A stretch of DNA of 16,635 bases from Spirochaetia bacterium (GTDB taxonomy: Bacteria > Spirochaetota > Spirochaetia > Sphaerochaetales > Sphaerochaetaceae): contig SABI01000029.1 in NCBI GenBank assembly GCA_009929055.1, positions 1-16,635 on the forward strand. Reading direction: 5' to 3'. Below the pieces are notes generated by a model. That model saw only the letters and a list, made by a program, of their open reading frames with translations, had not been told where the DNA came from and searched no databases. Shown here piece after piece: positions 1-7,121 of this stretch. A program made the position numbers and the translations under genes. The number at the start of each line of letters is the position of its first letter. Position 1 is the first letter of the stretch.

Positions 1-2666
1 GAGGAAAGGTTGAGACGATCTAAGATAAACTGGGCATTTTTACTTGCTGAAGCTACTGCAGTTTTTATCCCCTTTTCTTCTAAATCGATGAGCATTTCTT
101 TAATTCCAGGTAATATATCTTTCTCATCTAACTCATATAAAGACTCTTTATACCACTCATTCTTTTTATTTGTTGCAATTTTTATCTCTTCGCTAGAAAG
201 AGTAACATTGTTATGTTCGAGTATTACCTGTAAGGAAGCTTCTCGTGAAATACCCCTTAGAAGTTGATTCAATTTTTTATCAAACTTCCATCCATGTTCA
301 TCGCTTAGCCTTTTCCATGCTCTGTAATGGTACTCATCAGTACTTGTAATCACACCATCAAGATCAAATATTACCCCCTTAATAATTGGGGCAGTGGCGA
401 TAGAGATGATACCATGAATAGTAAGGTGACTACTTCTATGGTAAATAGGGAACTCTTTATTAGAAGTATATGTTGTTACCTCATTAGTAATCGTTACTTT
501 TAAGGGCTCTCCATTAATAACTAATGTGAAAGAAATCTTATCAAGCTCTTTGGGTAGTTGAGGTCTAAAATGGGCAACTCCATCAATAAATCTAAATCCA
601 GCTATCCCATAGATGATTGCCATCCAAGAGCCCCCCATAGCAGCTGTATGAAGCCCCTCTTTAGTGTTGTGATGGAGATCTAATAGATCCATCAGGATGG
701 TAGTTTTTAGATATTCATACCCAATATCTACATACCCACAATCAAAAGCAACGATTCCTTCAACACACGCACTTAAAGAACTATCTCCTGTTGTAAGGGG
801 ACGATAGTAGTCAAAGTTACGTTTGATTTCATACCTAGGAAATTCATGAGAGAGGAGAAACATAGCTAAGACAGTATCTGCCTGCTTTATCACCTGGTGG
901 CGATAAATTACTAGTGGATGATAATGAAGAAGCATCGGATGTTTTATTTCTCCCTTCTTTTGAACGTTCCATCTTTCTAACTCTAAAAACCTCTCATCTT
1001 GCCCATGTATCCCCAATGTAGGATCAAAAGGAAAGCGCATTTGCTTTGCTGCTTTCTTCCAGTATTCAATCTCTGAATCTGTAAGATTTATGGATGAAGT
1101 AATTGTTAAAAAATCTTCTTTATATTCTTTTTTCATGTATTCATAGATAGTAGCAGCCCCTATGAAATGATGGCGAACCATCGCATTGGTATAGGTATTG
1201 TTATCAACTAAGGCTGAGTATTCATCTGGGCCTGTTACTTGATGGATACAAAATTCATCATCATTAAAGAACCCTAAGTCGGCATAAAGGCGCGCTGTTT
1301 CAAAAAGAACAGTAGAAGCCCCTTCTAGTAAAATAGAATAGTCTTTAGTTACATCAATATATTGTAATATGCTATAAGCAATATCTGCATTGATATGATA
1401 CTGAGCAGTTCCGGCGGGGAAATAGGCAGAGGCCTCTAATCCATTGATAGTTCTCCAAGGGTATAAAGCCCCCTTCTGACTCATTTCCCTTGCCCTCTCC
1501 CTCGCTTTATCGAGAATCTTTATTCTGTAAGAAATAAGAGAGCGTGCCGTGAGAGGACTTGAGAAGGTAAAGAAGGGCATTCCATAAATTTCAGTATCCC
1601 AAAAGTAATGGCCTTCATATCCACTTCCTGTAAGGCCTTTTGCCGATAAACTAGTTTTCCCATCGGTTCCAGTCGATTGATGGAGTTGAAACATATTTAG
1701 TCTGAGAGCTTGCTGAATTTCATCATTCCCACCTACTACAATATCATGAGTTTCCCAAAATGAGGTATAATGAGCTCTTTGTTCATCAATTAATTGTTCA
1801 AGTGTATACTCTTTAAGAATATTTCTTTTATTTATAAGCTGTTCTTGACCAATTATTGTTCCTTCTTCTTTCGTACTTTCATAAAAAAATAGGGTAGAAA
1901 AAGTTAACTTTGTATCATGAAAGTTATATGTGATTGCTGGAAAAGAGAGGGGGTTATGATTACTACTACAAGAAATTAATCTACTAGAATAAGAATTTTG
2001 ACTCATTACATACACTCTAAGATTGCTTTGATGAGTTTCAAAGGTAGCCCCTATGCCTTCACACACCCCTTGTTTCTCATAAAAAGTATAATCAGAACCA
2101 ATTAAAGGTTGAAGTTGTGCAGTTTGTTTTCGAGGATCATCATCTAATTCTTGCTCAGTTTGTGGATAAGTAATAGTTTGAATAATAGAGATATCAACAT
2201 CTTGATTAGATTCAATAACAACTTTAGCTCCTCCAATACTTTTATTTTTCATACTTACTAAAGTTTCAACACTGATGGTGAGTTCAATATGACTCTCTAC
2301 TACCGTATGGAACGAATAAGAGAATACCCCTGTAAAGAAATCGAGTCTTCTTTTATAGTCCGTAATTGAGTTGAGCTCTACTTCTACAGGTCTTCCATTG
2401 ACAAAAATGTGGAGACTTCTAATATCTGGAAGGGGAACCATAGTTTGGTTCCACCTTGCAAATCCAAAAGCATCTTCTCCATAAATAATTTTAGAAGTTT
2501 CATAGAACCCGTTCATAAATAAAGATGGCTGATGAACAAAGCTATGGTCTATATGATAGCCTCTAAAGCCTATATGCCCATTACCAATTGAGTAAAGACT
2601 TTCTAAGCGGCCTAATTGCCGCTTAGAAATCTGATTATCTTCTATCATATAAGAATGATGTATCAT
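1..2666 (-). CDS. GH65 disaccharide phosphorylase fused to beta-phosphoglucomutase (partial; 3' end beyond window)
   Basis: Read on the minus strand from the ATG at 2666, one open frame of 888 codons runs off the left edge. Residues 1 to about 760 are a GH65 inverting phosphorylase of the maltose/kojibiose/trehalose/nigerose type: it has the HYFWDTE motif, and the general-acid Glu is E482 in VTGPDEY. From about residue 763 a HAD-family beta-phosphoglucomutase begins in the same frame, with FDLDGVIT supplying the nucleophile D768 and partner D770. Known chemistry of the two families fits together: phosphorolysis yields beta-glucose 1-phosphate, which the mutase turns into glucose 6-phosphate, so the fusion should act as a cytoplasmic two-step enzyme. 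There is no signal peptide. An AAAGGA ribosome site precedes the ATG, which lies 3 nt after the permease stop, so it is the last visible gene of the transporter operon. The disaccharide cannot be fixed from sequence; kojibiose or maltose are likely candidates. Confidence 0.9.
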   Translation of the reverse strand, partial: MIHHSYMIEDNQISKRQLGRLESLYSIGNGHIGFRGYHIDHSFVHQPSLFMNGFYETSKIIYGEDAFGFARWNQTMVPLPDIRSLHIFVNGRPVEVELNSITDYKRRLDFFTGVFSYSFHTVVESHIELTISVETLVSMKNKSIGGAKVVIESNQDVDISIIQTITYPQTEQELDDDPRKQTAQLQPLIGSDYTFYEKQGVCEGIGATFETHQSNLRVYVMSQNSYSSRLISCSSNHNPLSFPAITYNFHDTKLTFSTLFFYESTKEEGTIIGQEQLINKRNILKEYTLEQLIDEQRAHYTSFWETHDIVVGGNDEIQQALRLNMFQLHQSTGTDGKTSLSAKGLTGSGYEGHYFWDTEIYGMPFFTFSSPLTARSLISYRIKILDKARERAREMSQKGALYPWRTINGLEASAYFPAGTAQYHINADIAYSILQYIDVTKDYSILLEGASTVLFETARLYADLGFFNDDEFCIHQVTGPDEYSALVDNNTYTNAMVRHHFIGAATIYEYMKKEYKEDFLTITSSINLTDSEIEYWKKAAKQMRFPFDPTLGIHGQDERFLELERWNVQKKGEIKHPMLLHYHPLVIYRHQVIKQADTVLAMFLLSHEFPRYEIKRNFDYYRPLTTGDSSLSACVEGIVAFDCGYVDIGYEYLKTTILMDLLDLHHNTKEGLHTAAMGGSWMAIIYGIAGFRFIDGVAHFRPQLPKELDKISFTLVINGEPLKVTITNEVTTYTSNKEFPIYHRSSHLTIHGIISIATAPIIKGVIFDLDGVITSTDEYHYRAWKRLSDEHGWKFDKKLNQLLRGISREASLQVILEHNNVTLSSEEIKIATNKKNEWYKESLYELDEKDILPGIKEMLIDLEEKGIKTAVASASKNAQFILDRLNLS

Positions 2667-2669
2667 GTA

Positions 2670-3575
2670 TTATCCTTTTACTGACCCAGCCATGAGGCCT
2701 TGTACGAAATATCGTTGTAAGGAGAAGAACACAATCAAAGGTATTACCATGGTAATAAACGCACCACTAGTCAAAAGGTGCCAATCTTGACCACGAGAAC
2801 CTACCATCGATGCTAATTTTTGGGTTAAGACTGCTACATCGTTCGTTCCTCCCAAAAATACTAAAGCAACGAGGAGGTCATTCCACACCCAAAGGAATTG
2901 GAAGATTGCTAAAGAAGCAATAGCAGGAATTGAAAGAGGCAATACAAGTCTAGAAAATACTACCATTGGTCTAGCTCCATCTAAGAATGCTGATTCAAAG
3001 ATATCTCTAGGAATTGTACTAATATAGTTAAATAGGAGATAAATTCCTAATGGAAGACCGAACCCTGTATGAGCGAGCCAAATTCCTAAGTAGGAGCCAG
3101 TAAGGCCAAGTGTTTGGTAATCTCTTAATATAGGGATAAGGGCTATCTGCAGAGGAACTACTAACAGCGCTACTACTATAGTAAAAAAGATTTTCCGCCC
3201 AGGAAAGATGAGCCACGCAAATCCAAAGGCTGCAGCAGAGGCAATAAGAATTGGAATAATTACTGCGGGGATCGTTACAGTGAGGCTATTGAGAAAAGCA
3301 CGAGAGAGATTATCCCCTGTTGCCCTCACTTCGTTGCCAGCTGAATCCACAAAAGTAAATTTACTTCCCCCTAACACTTGTTTATAGTTATCTAATGTAA
3401 GGGAAGATTCTCCTTCAAGGGCATTCCACCATCCACTTGATTGAACAGCCTCTTTTGGTCGTAAAGAAGAAACAAGGAGTCCAAATATTGGAACACTCCA
3501 GATAACAACAATTAGTAAGAGGATAATGTTTATCGTAACAGCCCATCCTCTTTGTTTCTTTTTTGTTACTGCCAT
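2670..3575 (-). CDS. Sugar ABC transporter permease, MalG/AglG type
   Basis: This is an inner-membrane permease of the carbohydrate-uptake (CUT1) ABC family, about 301 residues. A first membrane helix (IILLLIVVIWSVPIFGLL) is followed by a long external loop, as in MalG and AglG relatives, then five more helices. The cytoplasmic EAA loop that contacts the ATPase is recognisable near residues 200-220 (ESAFLDGARPMVVFSRLVLP). The start is placed at the ATG at 3575 (MAVTKKKQRG) because an AGGGAGG ribosome site lies about 9 nt upstream; an in-frame start at 3599 would add 8 residues and overlap the preceding gene. With this start the gene begins 1 nt after the stop of the other permease, which implies translational coupling. 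It should pair with that permease as a heterodimer carrying an alpha-glucoside. Confidence 0.92.
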   Translation of the reverse strand: MAVTKKKQRGWAVTINIILLLIVVIWSVPIFGLLVSSLRPKEAVQSSGWWNALEGESSLTLDNYKQVLGGSKFTFVDSAGNEVRATGDNLSRAFLNSLTVTIPAVIIPILIASAAAFGFAWLIFPGRKIFFTIVVALLVVPLQIALIPILRDYQTLGLTGSYLGIWLAHTGFGLPLGIYLLFNYISTIPRDIFESAFLDGARPMVVFSRLVLPLSIPAIASLAIFQFLWVWNDLLVALVFLGGTNDVAVLTQKLASMVGSRGQDWHLLTSGAFITMVIPLIVFFSLQRYFVQGLMAGSVKG

Positions 3576-3576
3576 A

Positions 3577-4689
3577 TTAAAAGCCCTCCCTCTTTCCAAA
3601 TTGTTTTAGGTTGTACCACATCACTGGAATTACTGCGATAACAAGGACAATAGCAATGGCAGAACCACGACCGTAGTCGTAGAACCTAAACATCTGCTTG
3701 TATTGCATACTCGCTATTACTTCTGTTCCATAATTCCCGTTGGTCATAGTAAAAACAATATCGAAAATCTTGAGTGATAATATGATAATAGTCGTGGAGA
3801 CTGTTAAGATAGTGCTACTTATATAGGGGATGATGATTGATCTAATAATACGCATCTCTGATGCCCCATCAATCTTCCCAGCCTCAATAATAGAGGAAGG
3901 AACTCCTTTCAAAGCAGCCGATAATATTACCATTGAATATCCTGTTTGAAGCCACACAAGGATGATTATGAGGAAAATATTGTTCCAAGGACGCAATGTA
4001 AACCATGCTTGTGGGTTTCCTCCAAAGAAAGAGACTATTGCATTAAGAATCCCAATCTGCTCTTCTCCTGGTGGTTTATAGGCATAGACAAATCTCCAAA
4101 TAACACCAGCTCCAACAAATGAGATTGCCATTGGCATAAAGATTAAACTCTTGAAGACTTTTTCCATTTTTGACCGATCGGCTAGAAGGGCAATAATTAA
4201 CCCAAACCCAACAGCCCCTCCAGTACCTAGAATTATCCAAAGCAAGTTATTTCTAAATGCTGTCAACATCGTTGGATCAGTAAATGCATAGATATAGTTT
4301 TTAAATCCTACAAAGCTATTTGACTGAGACCCAAAAAAACTAAGATATAAAGATCTTAAAGTTGGAATAAAGAGATACCAGCCCAGAATTACAAGTGCTG
4401 GCCCAACAAATACAAATGGTTGTATTTTTTTTGCTATATGAACGGGAGTTCGATTAACTACATAATCTGTTACCCAAAAGAGGAGGGCAATCCCCCCTAC
4501 TCCCCACACGATAGCAACAATAGCAATAACAGTCTGTGGTGCTTGGGAATCTCTTAAGAAGATAAATCCAGCCCATAATACAGCGAAGGCTATTAAGGGA
4601 ATAAATACTGAAACAGCAATACGTCCTAATGATATTAAGAAAGTAGAAGTAGGTGTAGCTGCCTCAGATAGTTTTTTTCGTTCGCTCAT
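3577..4689 (-). CDS. Sugar ABC transporter permease, MalF/AglF type
   Basis: This 370-residue membrane protein is the second permease of the CUT1 sugar importer. Two N-terminal helices (about residues 23-45 and 53-75) precede the usual core that begins with FVFVGPALVILGWYLFIPTL. The EAA loop is IEAGKIDGASEMRIIRSIIIPYI, near residues 265-287. The arrangement and length resemble AglF of alpha-glucoside transporters more than short lactose-type permeases. An AGGAG site lies 7-11 nt upstream of the ATG at 4689. The gene follows the binding-protein gene after 86 nt that hold a strong stem-loop, and is directly followed by the partner permease. Substrate specificity is inferred from the binding protein and from the phosphorylase at the end of the operon. 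Confidence 0.92.
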   Translation of the reverse strand: MSERKKLSEAATPTSTFLISLGRIAVSVFIPLIAFAVLWAGFIFLRDSQAPQTVIAIVAIVWGVGGIALLFWVTDYVVNRTPVHIAKKIQPFVFVGPALVILGWYLFIPTLRSLYLSFFGSQSNSFVGFKNYIYAFTDPTMLTAFRNNLLWIILGTGGAVGFGLIIALLADRSKMEKVFKSLIFMPMAISFVGAGVIWRFVYAYKPPGEEQIGILNAIVSFFGGNPQAWFTLRPWNNIFLIIILVWLQTGYSMVILSAALKGVPSSIIEAGKIDGASEMRIIRSIIIPYISSTILTVSTTIIILSLKIFDIVFTMTNGNYGTEVIASMQYKQMFRFYDYGRGSAIAIVLVIAVIPVMWYNLKQFGKREGF

Positions 4690-4722
4690 ACATACACTCC
4701 TATGTTTATAGGGAGATACATA

Positions 4723-4750
4723 ATTGCGGCCCTATCATAAGGACCGCAAT
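4723..4750 (-). promoter_or_regulatory. Intercistronic stem-loop between binding-protein and permease genes
   Basis: On the minus strand ATTGCGGTCC and GGGCCGCAAT form a 10-bp stem with one T-G wobble around an 8-nt loop. No T-run follows, so it is not a normal intrinsic terminator. In sugar and peptide importers such hairpins after the binding-protein gene usually stabilise the upstream message or partly block read-through, giving more binding protein than permease. That role is inferred here. Confidence 0.7.
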
Positions 4751-4775
4751 ATTGATAGTAAAAACAATGGTAAAC

Positions 4776-6092
4776 TTATTTAGGCCAGCTTCTTTGAACA
4801 TCGTTCAATACGCTATCCAACGATTTTCCTGTTAACCAGTCAACAACACCAGTCCAGAATGTACCAGCACCGACTTGTCCTGGCATGAGGTCTGAAGCAT
4901 CAAATCTAAAGACTTTTGCATTCACTAATGCTTTAGCTAAAGATCTCTCAATTTCGTTTGGATATGCACTTAAATCTTGATTTACATATGGGAAAAGAGC
5001 TCCACCCGAGCGGGCCCATAATTCACCAGATTCCCAGGTTGCTAAGAATTCAACAAATTGTCGTACTTCTGGGGAGTCGTTAAATACAACGAACTGATCT
5101 CCACCACCGAGGACTGGGATTCCAAACTCTGGGTCGATAGATGGAAGTGGGAATACTCCTACCTCTTCTTCAAGGTTTGCTTGTACATTTTCAGGGAAGA
5201 ACCCAGTAATAAAGTTTCCTTGTCTATGCATCATAGCTTTTGGAGGATTACTGAATAATGGAGCTGGTGCATCACCAAAACTAGTCGTAAGAATAGTATT
5301 AGTACCACCATACACATATTTAGGATTTTTCCAGATCTTACCAAGAATAGTAAAGGCATTTTTTACAGCTGGGTCATCAAATGGAATTTCGTTTGCTACC
5401 CACTTATCGTAGACTTCTGGCCCTGCTGTTCTGAGCATAATATCTTCAATCCAGTCAGTTCCTGCCCATCCTGTTGCGCCGCCACTTTCAATACCAACAG
5501 CCCATGGAGCAACTCCATCGCCTACCATTTGGTCCATCAAAGCTTCTAATTCTTGCCATGTTGTTGGAACTTCATATCCAGCTTTATCCCAAGCTTTTTT
5601 TGGATACCATACAAAGCTTTTTGCATTTACCCTGTGAAATACTCCATAAGGAACTCCATTATAGGAACCTAAGGATTTCCACACAGGTGCATAGTTAGTA
5701 TCTATAGCTTTTTCTAATGCAGGCCACATAGGAATTAATTTCCCATTTTCTGCAAATTTTTTCATTAATCCAGGTTGAGGAAGACCAGCTATATCTGGAG
5801 GATTGCCCCCCTCTACACGAACACTTATAAGTGTCTCAAACTCTGAAGAGCCTTCATAGATGACATCTATTCCAGTTCTTTCTTCGAATGGTTTGATAGC
5901 TTCTTCAAATCTCCTTGCTTCTTCATCAACAAAAGCCCCAAAAACAGTAACTACTTTAGGTGTTTCTTTTTCTACAGTAGCAGCTGGAGCTTCAGGTGTA
6001 GCGACTTTGGCGGCTTCTTCTTTTTTCCCACAGGAAACAAATAAGATTCCGACAATGAGGATACCCACTAAAACGGATATGATTTTCTTCAT
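4776..6092 (-). CDS. Alpha-glucoside-type sugar-binding lipoprotein of ABC importer
   Basis: This 438-residue protein is an extracytoplasmic solute-binding protein of family 1 (SBP_bac_1/8). Residues 1-20 are a lipoprotein signal (MKKIISVLVGILIVGILFVS) and Cys21 is the predicted lipidated residue; the box LFVSC is looser than the enterobacterial L-A-G-C, as is usual in spirochaetes. A charged Ala/Pro/Glu linker follows to about residue 45, and the binding fold begins with PKVVTVFGAFVDEEARRFEEAIKPFEERTG. The body resembles AglE-like alpha-glucoside binding proteins (GGATGWAGTDWIEDIMLRTAGP; LGGGDQFVVF). The ribosome site AAGGAG lies about 9 nt before the ATG. It is the first gene of the operon, downstream of a LacI-type operator, and feeds the two permeases. 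The exact sugar is not visible. Confidence 0.92.
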   Translation of the reverse strand: MKKIISVLVGILIVGILFVSCGKKEEAAKVATPEAPAATVEKETPKVVTVFGAFVDEEARRFEEAIKPFEERTGIDVIYEGSSEFETLISVRVEGGNPPDIAGLPQPGLMKKFAENGKLIPMWPALEKAIDTNYAPVWKSLGSYNGVPYGVFHRVNAKSFVWYPKKAWDKAGYEVPTTWQELEALMDQMVGDGVAPWAVGIESGGATGWAGTDWIEDIMLRTAGPEVYDKWVANEIPFDDPAVKNAFTILGKIWKNPKYVYGGTNTILTTSFGDAPAPLFSNPPKAMMHRQGNFITGFFPENVQANLEEEVGVFPLPSIDPEFGIPVLGGGDQFVVFNDSPEVRQFVEFLATWESGELWARSGGALFPYVNQDLSAYPNEIERSLAKALVNAKVFRFDASDLMPGQVGAGTFWTGVVDWLTGKSLDSVLNDVQRSWPK

Positions 6093-6191
6093 GTGACTCT
6101 CCTTTAATTTCTTAGGTACATCCCTAAGGTTTTAATTATATATAGTACTTATTAGCACTTTATTCTTAGCTATAGGCATAACAGCAATATA

Positions 6192-6205
6192 TGGAAGCGT
6201 TTCCA
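6192..6205. promoter_or_regulatory. LacI-family operator upstream of the alpha-glucoside operon
   Basis: TGGAAGCGTTTCCA is a near-perfect 14-bp palindrome with central CG, the classic form of operators bound by LacI/GalR-family repressors (TGGAAACGTTTCCA-like). It lies about 100 nt before the binding-protein start, just downstream of the predicted promoter, where a bound repressor would block initiation. No LacI-family gene is in the window. Confidence 0.75.
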
Positions 6206-6210
6206 TCTAT

Positions 6211-6243
6211 TTATATATTCACACACCTTTTTTAATAAGTCAA
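6211..6243 (-). promoter_or_regulatory. Candidate promoter of the alpha-glucoside operon
   Basis: On the minus strand a -35-like TTGACT (6238-6243) is followed by an AT-rich segment, GAATATATAA (6211-6220), that could hold the -10 element. Spacing to the best TATA match is longer than ideal, so the -10 is uncertain. The LacI-type operator begins 5 nt downstream of this segment. Confidence 0.4.
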
Positions 6244-6288
6244 ATAAATTAAAATATGAAGGGTGTTTAAATATAATAAAAATATAGG

Positions 6289-6314
6289 GAAAAACGATGT
6301 AATATTCATCGTTT
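6289..6314 (-). terminator. Intrinsic terminator of the KDPG-aldolase-like gene
   Basis: On the minus strand AAACGATG and CATCGTTT form an 8-bp perfect stem around a 7-nt loop (AATATTA), followed by TTTCCC; with the stem's own T residues this gives a run of five T. It lies about 56 nt after the stop of the aldolase-like gene and before the next operon's promoter. On the plus strand the stem is followed by AATTTTT, so it could also work in that direction. Confidence 0.75.
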
Positions 6315-6369
6315 AATTTTTATAACTATGAGAATAAAGAGGAAGGGCAAGATGCGAGTGAGACTTTAC

Positions 6370-6987
6370 CTATTCACCTACAGTAAGTAATGTTTTCTGA
6401 CAAGCAATCGATATTTTATCAAAAGAACGGGATGCAAGATGGTCTTTCGTAATCATCCAACTACCTGTGACAGCGACAACTGCTTTATGAGAGAGGTAAT
6501 TATTAACACTCTGGTCAGTAATTGAGCCAGCAACAATGCTTGTGAGGCCAAATTGACTATATAACTTCTCCACCATATCGAGGCCACCATGTTTTTCTAT
6601 TGGATAAAGGGCAATTGTTTCTAATCCGTACTCAACGGCAACAACGCCGTCTGTAAGAACTGGATAAATTGCTATTCCATTATTTTGGCATAGTTCTACC
6701 ATCTGAGGATCAAAAAGGGGTGATAGTATAAATTTCGCCCCTGCTTCAATTGCATTACGAGCTTCTCCTAGAGTTTGCACATTACCGCCACCACATAACA
6801 TATCAGGAAAATTTGCACAATAATAGCGCAGTAGTTCGAGACCATCACTACTTTGTTGTGAAAAGTTAATTGATGTCATTCCCCCAAGGTTGAGGCTTTT
6901 ATAGATATCATCTCTATCATCAAATTTAACATTTTTTATCATTGGAATAATTTTTGAGTGAGAAAGTTGTATTGTAGTATTATTCAT
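6370..6987 (-). CDS. KDPG/KHG aldolase-fold protein lacking catalytic residues
   Basis: This 205-residue protein matches the class I KDPG/KHG aldolase (Eda) family in length and order of motifs: KIIPMIKN at the N-terminus, CGGGNV, AGAKFILSP, a YPIEKHGG segment and a C-terminal VTGSWMI. In active members (E. coli Eda) the Schiff-base lysine sits in KFFPAE and the acid/base Glu in EVTLR. Here the corresponding segments read ALYPIE and NFSQQ, so the lysine is replaced by Ala126 and the glutamate by Asn41; the family PTGGI has become VAGSI. The fold is likely kept but normal aldol chemistry is unlikely. It has its own promoter, an AAGGGG ribosome site and a terminator, and lies downstream of araB. 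Its role could be another enzymatic activity, a sugar-phosphate sensor, or a decaying copy; conserved length and frame argue against simple decay. Confidence 0.75.
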   Translation of the reverse strand: MNNTTIQLSHSKIIPMIKNVKFDDRDDIYKSLNLGGMTSINFSQQSSDGLELLRYYCANFPDMLCGGGNVQTLGEARNAIEAGAKFILSPLFDPQMVELCQNNGIAIYPVLTDGVVAVEYGLETIALYPIEKHGGLDMVEKLYSQFGLTSIVAGSITDQSVNNYLSHKAVVAVTGSWMITKDHLASRSFDKISIACQKTLLTVGE

Positions 6988-7018
6988 AGAAACCCCTTTT
7001 TGGTATGTACGTTTTTAA

Positions 7019-7047
7019 TATATATACTATGAAGGGGTCTTTGTGAA
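7019..7047 (-). promoter_or_regulatory. Predicted promoter of the aldolase-like gene
   Basis: On the minus strand TTCACA (7042-7047) and TATATA (7019-7024) are separated by 17 nt, about 30 nt upstream of the start codon at 6987. This suggests transcription separate from araB, whose 3' end is followed by a stem-loop. Confidence 0.5.
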
Positions 7048-7083
7048 GTGAATAAACTTATTTTTATCCTTGTGTAGAAGAGT

Positions 7084-7107
7084 ACCCTCCCTGTAAACAA
7101 GGAGGGT
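7084..7107 (-). terminator. Stem-loop after araB, weak terminator
   Basis: ACCCTCC (7084-7090) and GGAGGGT (7101-7107) form a GC-rich 7-bp stem just after the araB stop codon. The minus-strand tail after the stem is T-poor (ACTCTTCTAC), so termination may be partial or the hairpin may protect the message end. Confidence 0.55.
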
Positions 7108-7121
7108 TCGTATTGAATATG

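Noticed and set aside
10..267. 85-residue plus-strand ORF at the left end
   Set aside because: It lies antisense to the beta-phosphoglucomutase part of the fusion, whose frame and motifs are clear, and has no ribosome site or family resemblance.
5058..6096. Three plus-strand ORFs of 66-78 residues
   Set aside because: All are antisense to the sugar-binding lipoprotein gene; their residue make-up simply mirrors its codons.
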